DNA from: Burkholderiales bacterium
Lineage (GTDB): Bacteria; Pseudomonadota; Gammaproteobacteria; Burkholderiales; SG8-39
NCBI GenBank assembly: GCA_919902965.1
Contig: CAKKSJ010000064.1
Span: 1 to 11,365 of the forward strand
Reading direction: 5' to 3'
Length of the DNA stretch: 11,365 nt
How positions within the stretch are numbered: position 1 is the first letter of the stretch; the number at the start of each line of letters is the position of its first letter. A program made the position numbers and the translations under genes. Below the pieces are notes generated by a model. That model was not told where the DNA came from. It ran no database searches and saw only the letters and a program-made list of their open reading frames with translations. Below are positions 10,949-11,365 of the stretch, piece by piece.

Positions 10949-11365
10949 TCAGTCCCGAGTGGCCTGCGCCGCCCGGTCAATCAGCGCGCGCAAGCCGCGC
11001 CCGGCCGCGGTAAAATCGCCTGCCTCGAGATCGACGAACACCGGCTCGTGCCCGGTCGCGGCAAGCATGCGCTGCCAGGCTGCGCGTCGCTCGACGATCC
11101 GGGCAGTGCCTGCCTCGCCGAAGCGCAGCCTGAATGCGGATTCGTCGATCAGCACCGCGAGCGGCGCGCCCTGCGCCAGGCGCGCCGCAAGCGCCTGCAC
11201 AAACGTGCCGTGACTCTCGCGCTCGGGCGTCGCGGTCAGCGGGAACAGTGCCGCAACGAGCGCTACCGGCGCGGCCGCAAACAATGCCGGATCGAGCCCG
11301 TCCTCGCCGCCGAATTCTACCGGTGGCATGAGGGCAAGCTCGACTCGCGCGCCGAAAACTTGCGC
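10949..11365 (-). CDS. DUF2868-like protein, C-terminal part (cut by window edge)
   Basis: The last 138 residues of a protein whose start lies beyond the right edge; the frame is open to base 11365 (AQVFGARVELALMPPVEFGG), so the ATG at 11329 is internal. The visible part looks like a soluble alpha/beta domain: VELAL strand, a stretch near APVALVAALFPLT, then PLAVLIDESAFRLRFG, an AWQRMLAATG helix, HEPVFVDLEAG and a C-terminal helix. No membrane helix is certain here. The DUF2868 assignment rests mainly on its place directly upstream of a DUF3482 GTPase, a pairing known in proteobacteria, and on general resemblance; it was not checked by search. Stop TGA 10949 is four bases from the GTPase ATG, implying coupled translation and joint function. 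Confidence 0.6.
   Translation of the reverse strand, partial: AQVFGARVELALMPPVEFGGEDGLDPALFAAAPVALVAALFPLTATPERESHGTFVQALAARLAQGAPLAVLIDESAFRLRFGEAGTARIVERRAAWQRMLAATGHEPVFVDLEAGDFTAAGRGLRALIDRAAQATRD

Noticed and set aside
10339..10980. Minus-strand frame of 213 codons as a complete small GTPase
   Set aside because: Only its first 70 codons from 10944 are GTPase-like; after the frameshift the translation becomes Arg/Gly-rich noise while family sequence continues in another frame.

Overview
The window is GC-rich, densely coding and entirely minus-strand in its real genes. Codon use, the short intergenic gaps and the gene families suggest a high-GC proteobacterium, most likely a betaproteobacterium; this is inferred from gene content, not from a phylogenetic marker.

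Layout in transcription order (right to left). (1) 10949-11365: C-terminal part of a protein resembling the DUF2868 family, cut by the window edge. (2) 9474-10944: a GTPase of the DUF3482 type, four bases downstream of it, carrying an apparent frameshift just after its DTPG motif, exactly at a GC-rich hairpin. (3) 9298-9473: a gap with a possible terminator for that pair, a short direct repeat and the leader of the next operon. (4) 7399-9297 glgB, 5385-7406 glgE, 2017-5367 treS fused to maltokinase: a tight operon (8-base overlap, then a 17-base gap). (5) 1817-2016: a 200-base gap containing a 24-base perfect palindrome with 7-base G and C runs. (6) 1133-1816: a small polytopic membrane protein of the conserved-TM-helix / mechanosensitive-channel-like type. 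(7) 1-1072: the N-terminal half of glgX, running off the left edge.

Together genes 4 form the complete GlgE pathway: TreS isomerises trehalose to maltose, its fused maltokinase domain makes maltose-1-phosphate with ATP, GlgE transfers maltosyl units to an alpha-1,4-glucan, and GlgB adds alpha-1,6 branches. GlgX, downstream, removes branches during breakdown. The catalytic residues of GlgB, GlgE and both TreS-Mak modules are visible; the GlgX nucleophile lies only a few codons from the edge. A membrane protein of a mechanosensitive-channel-like family between treS and glgX hints at a link between trehalose turnover and osmotic state, but this is inference.

No tRNA, rRNA, CRISPR, insertion sequence or phage gene was recognised. 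The main genes are well known. The less understood items are the GTPase/DUF2868 pair, its frameshift, the membrane protein and the palindromic intergenic element.
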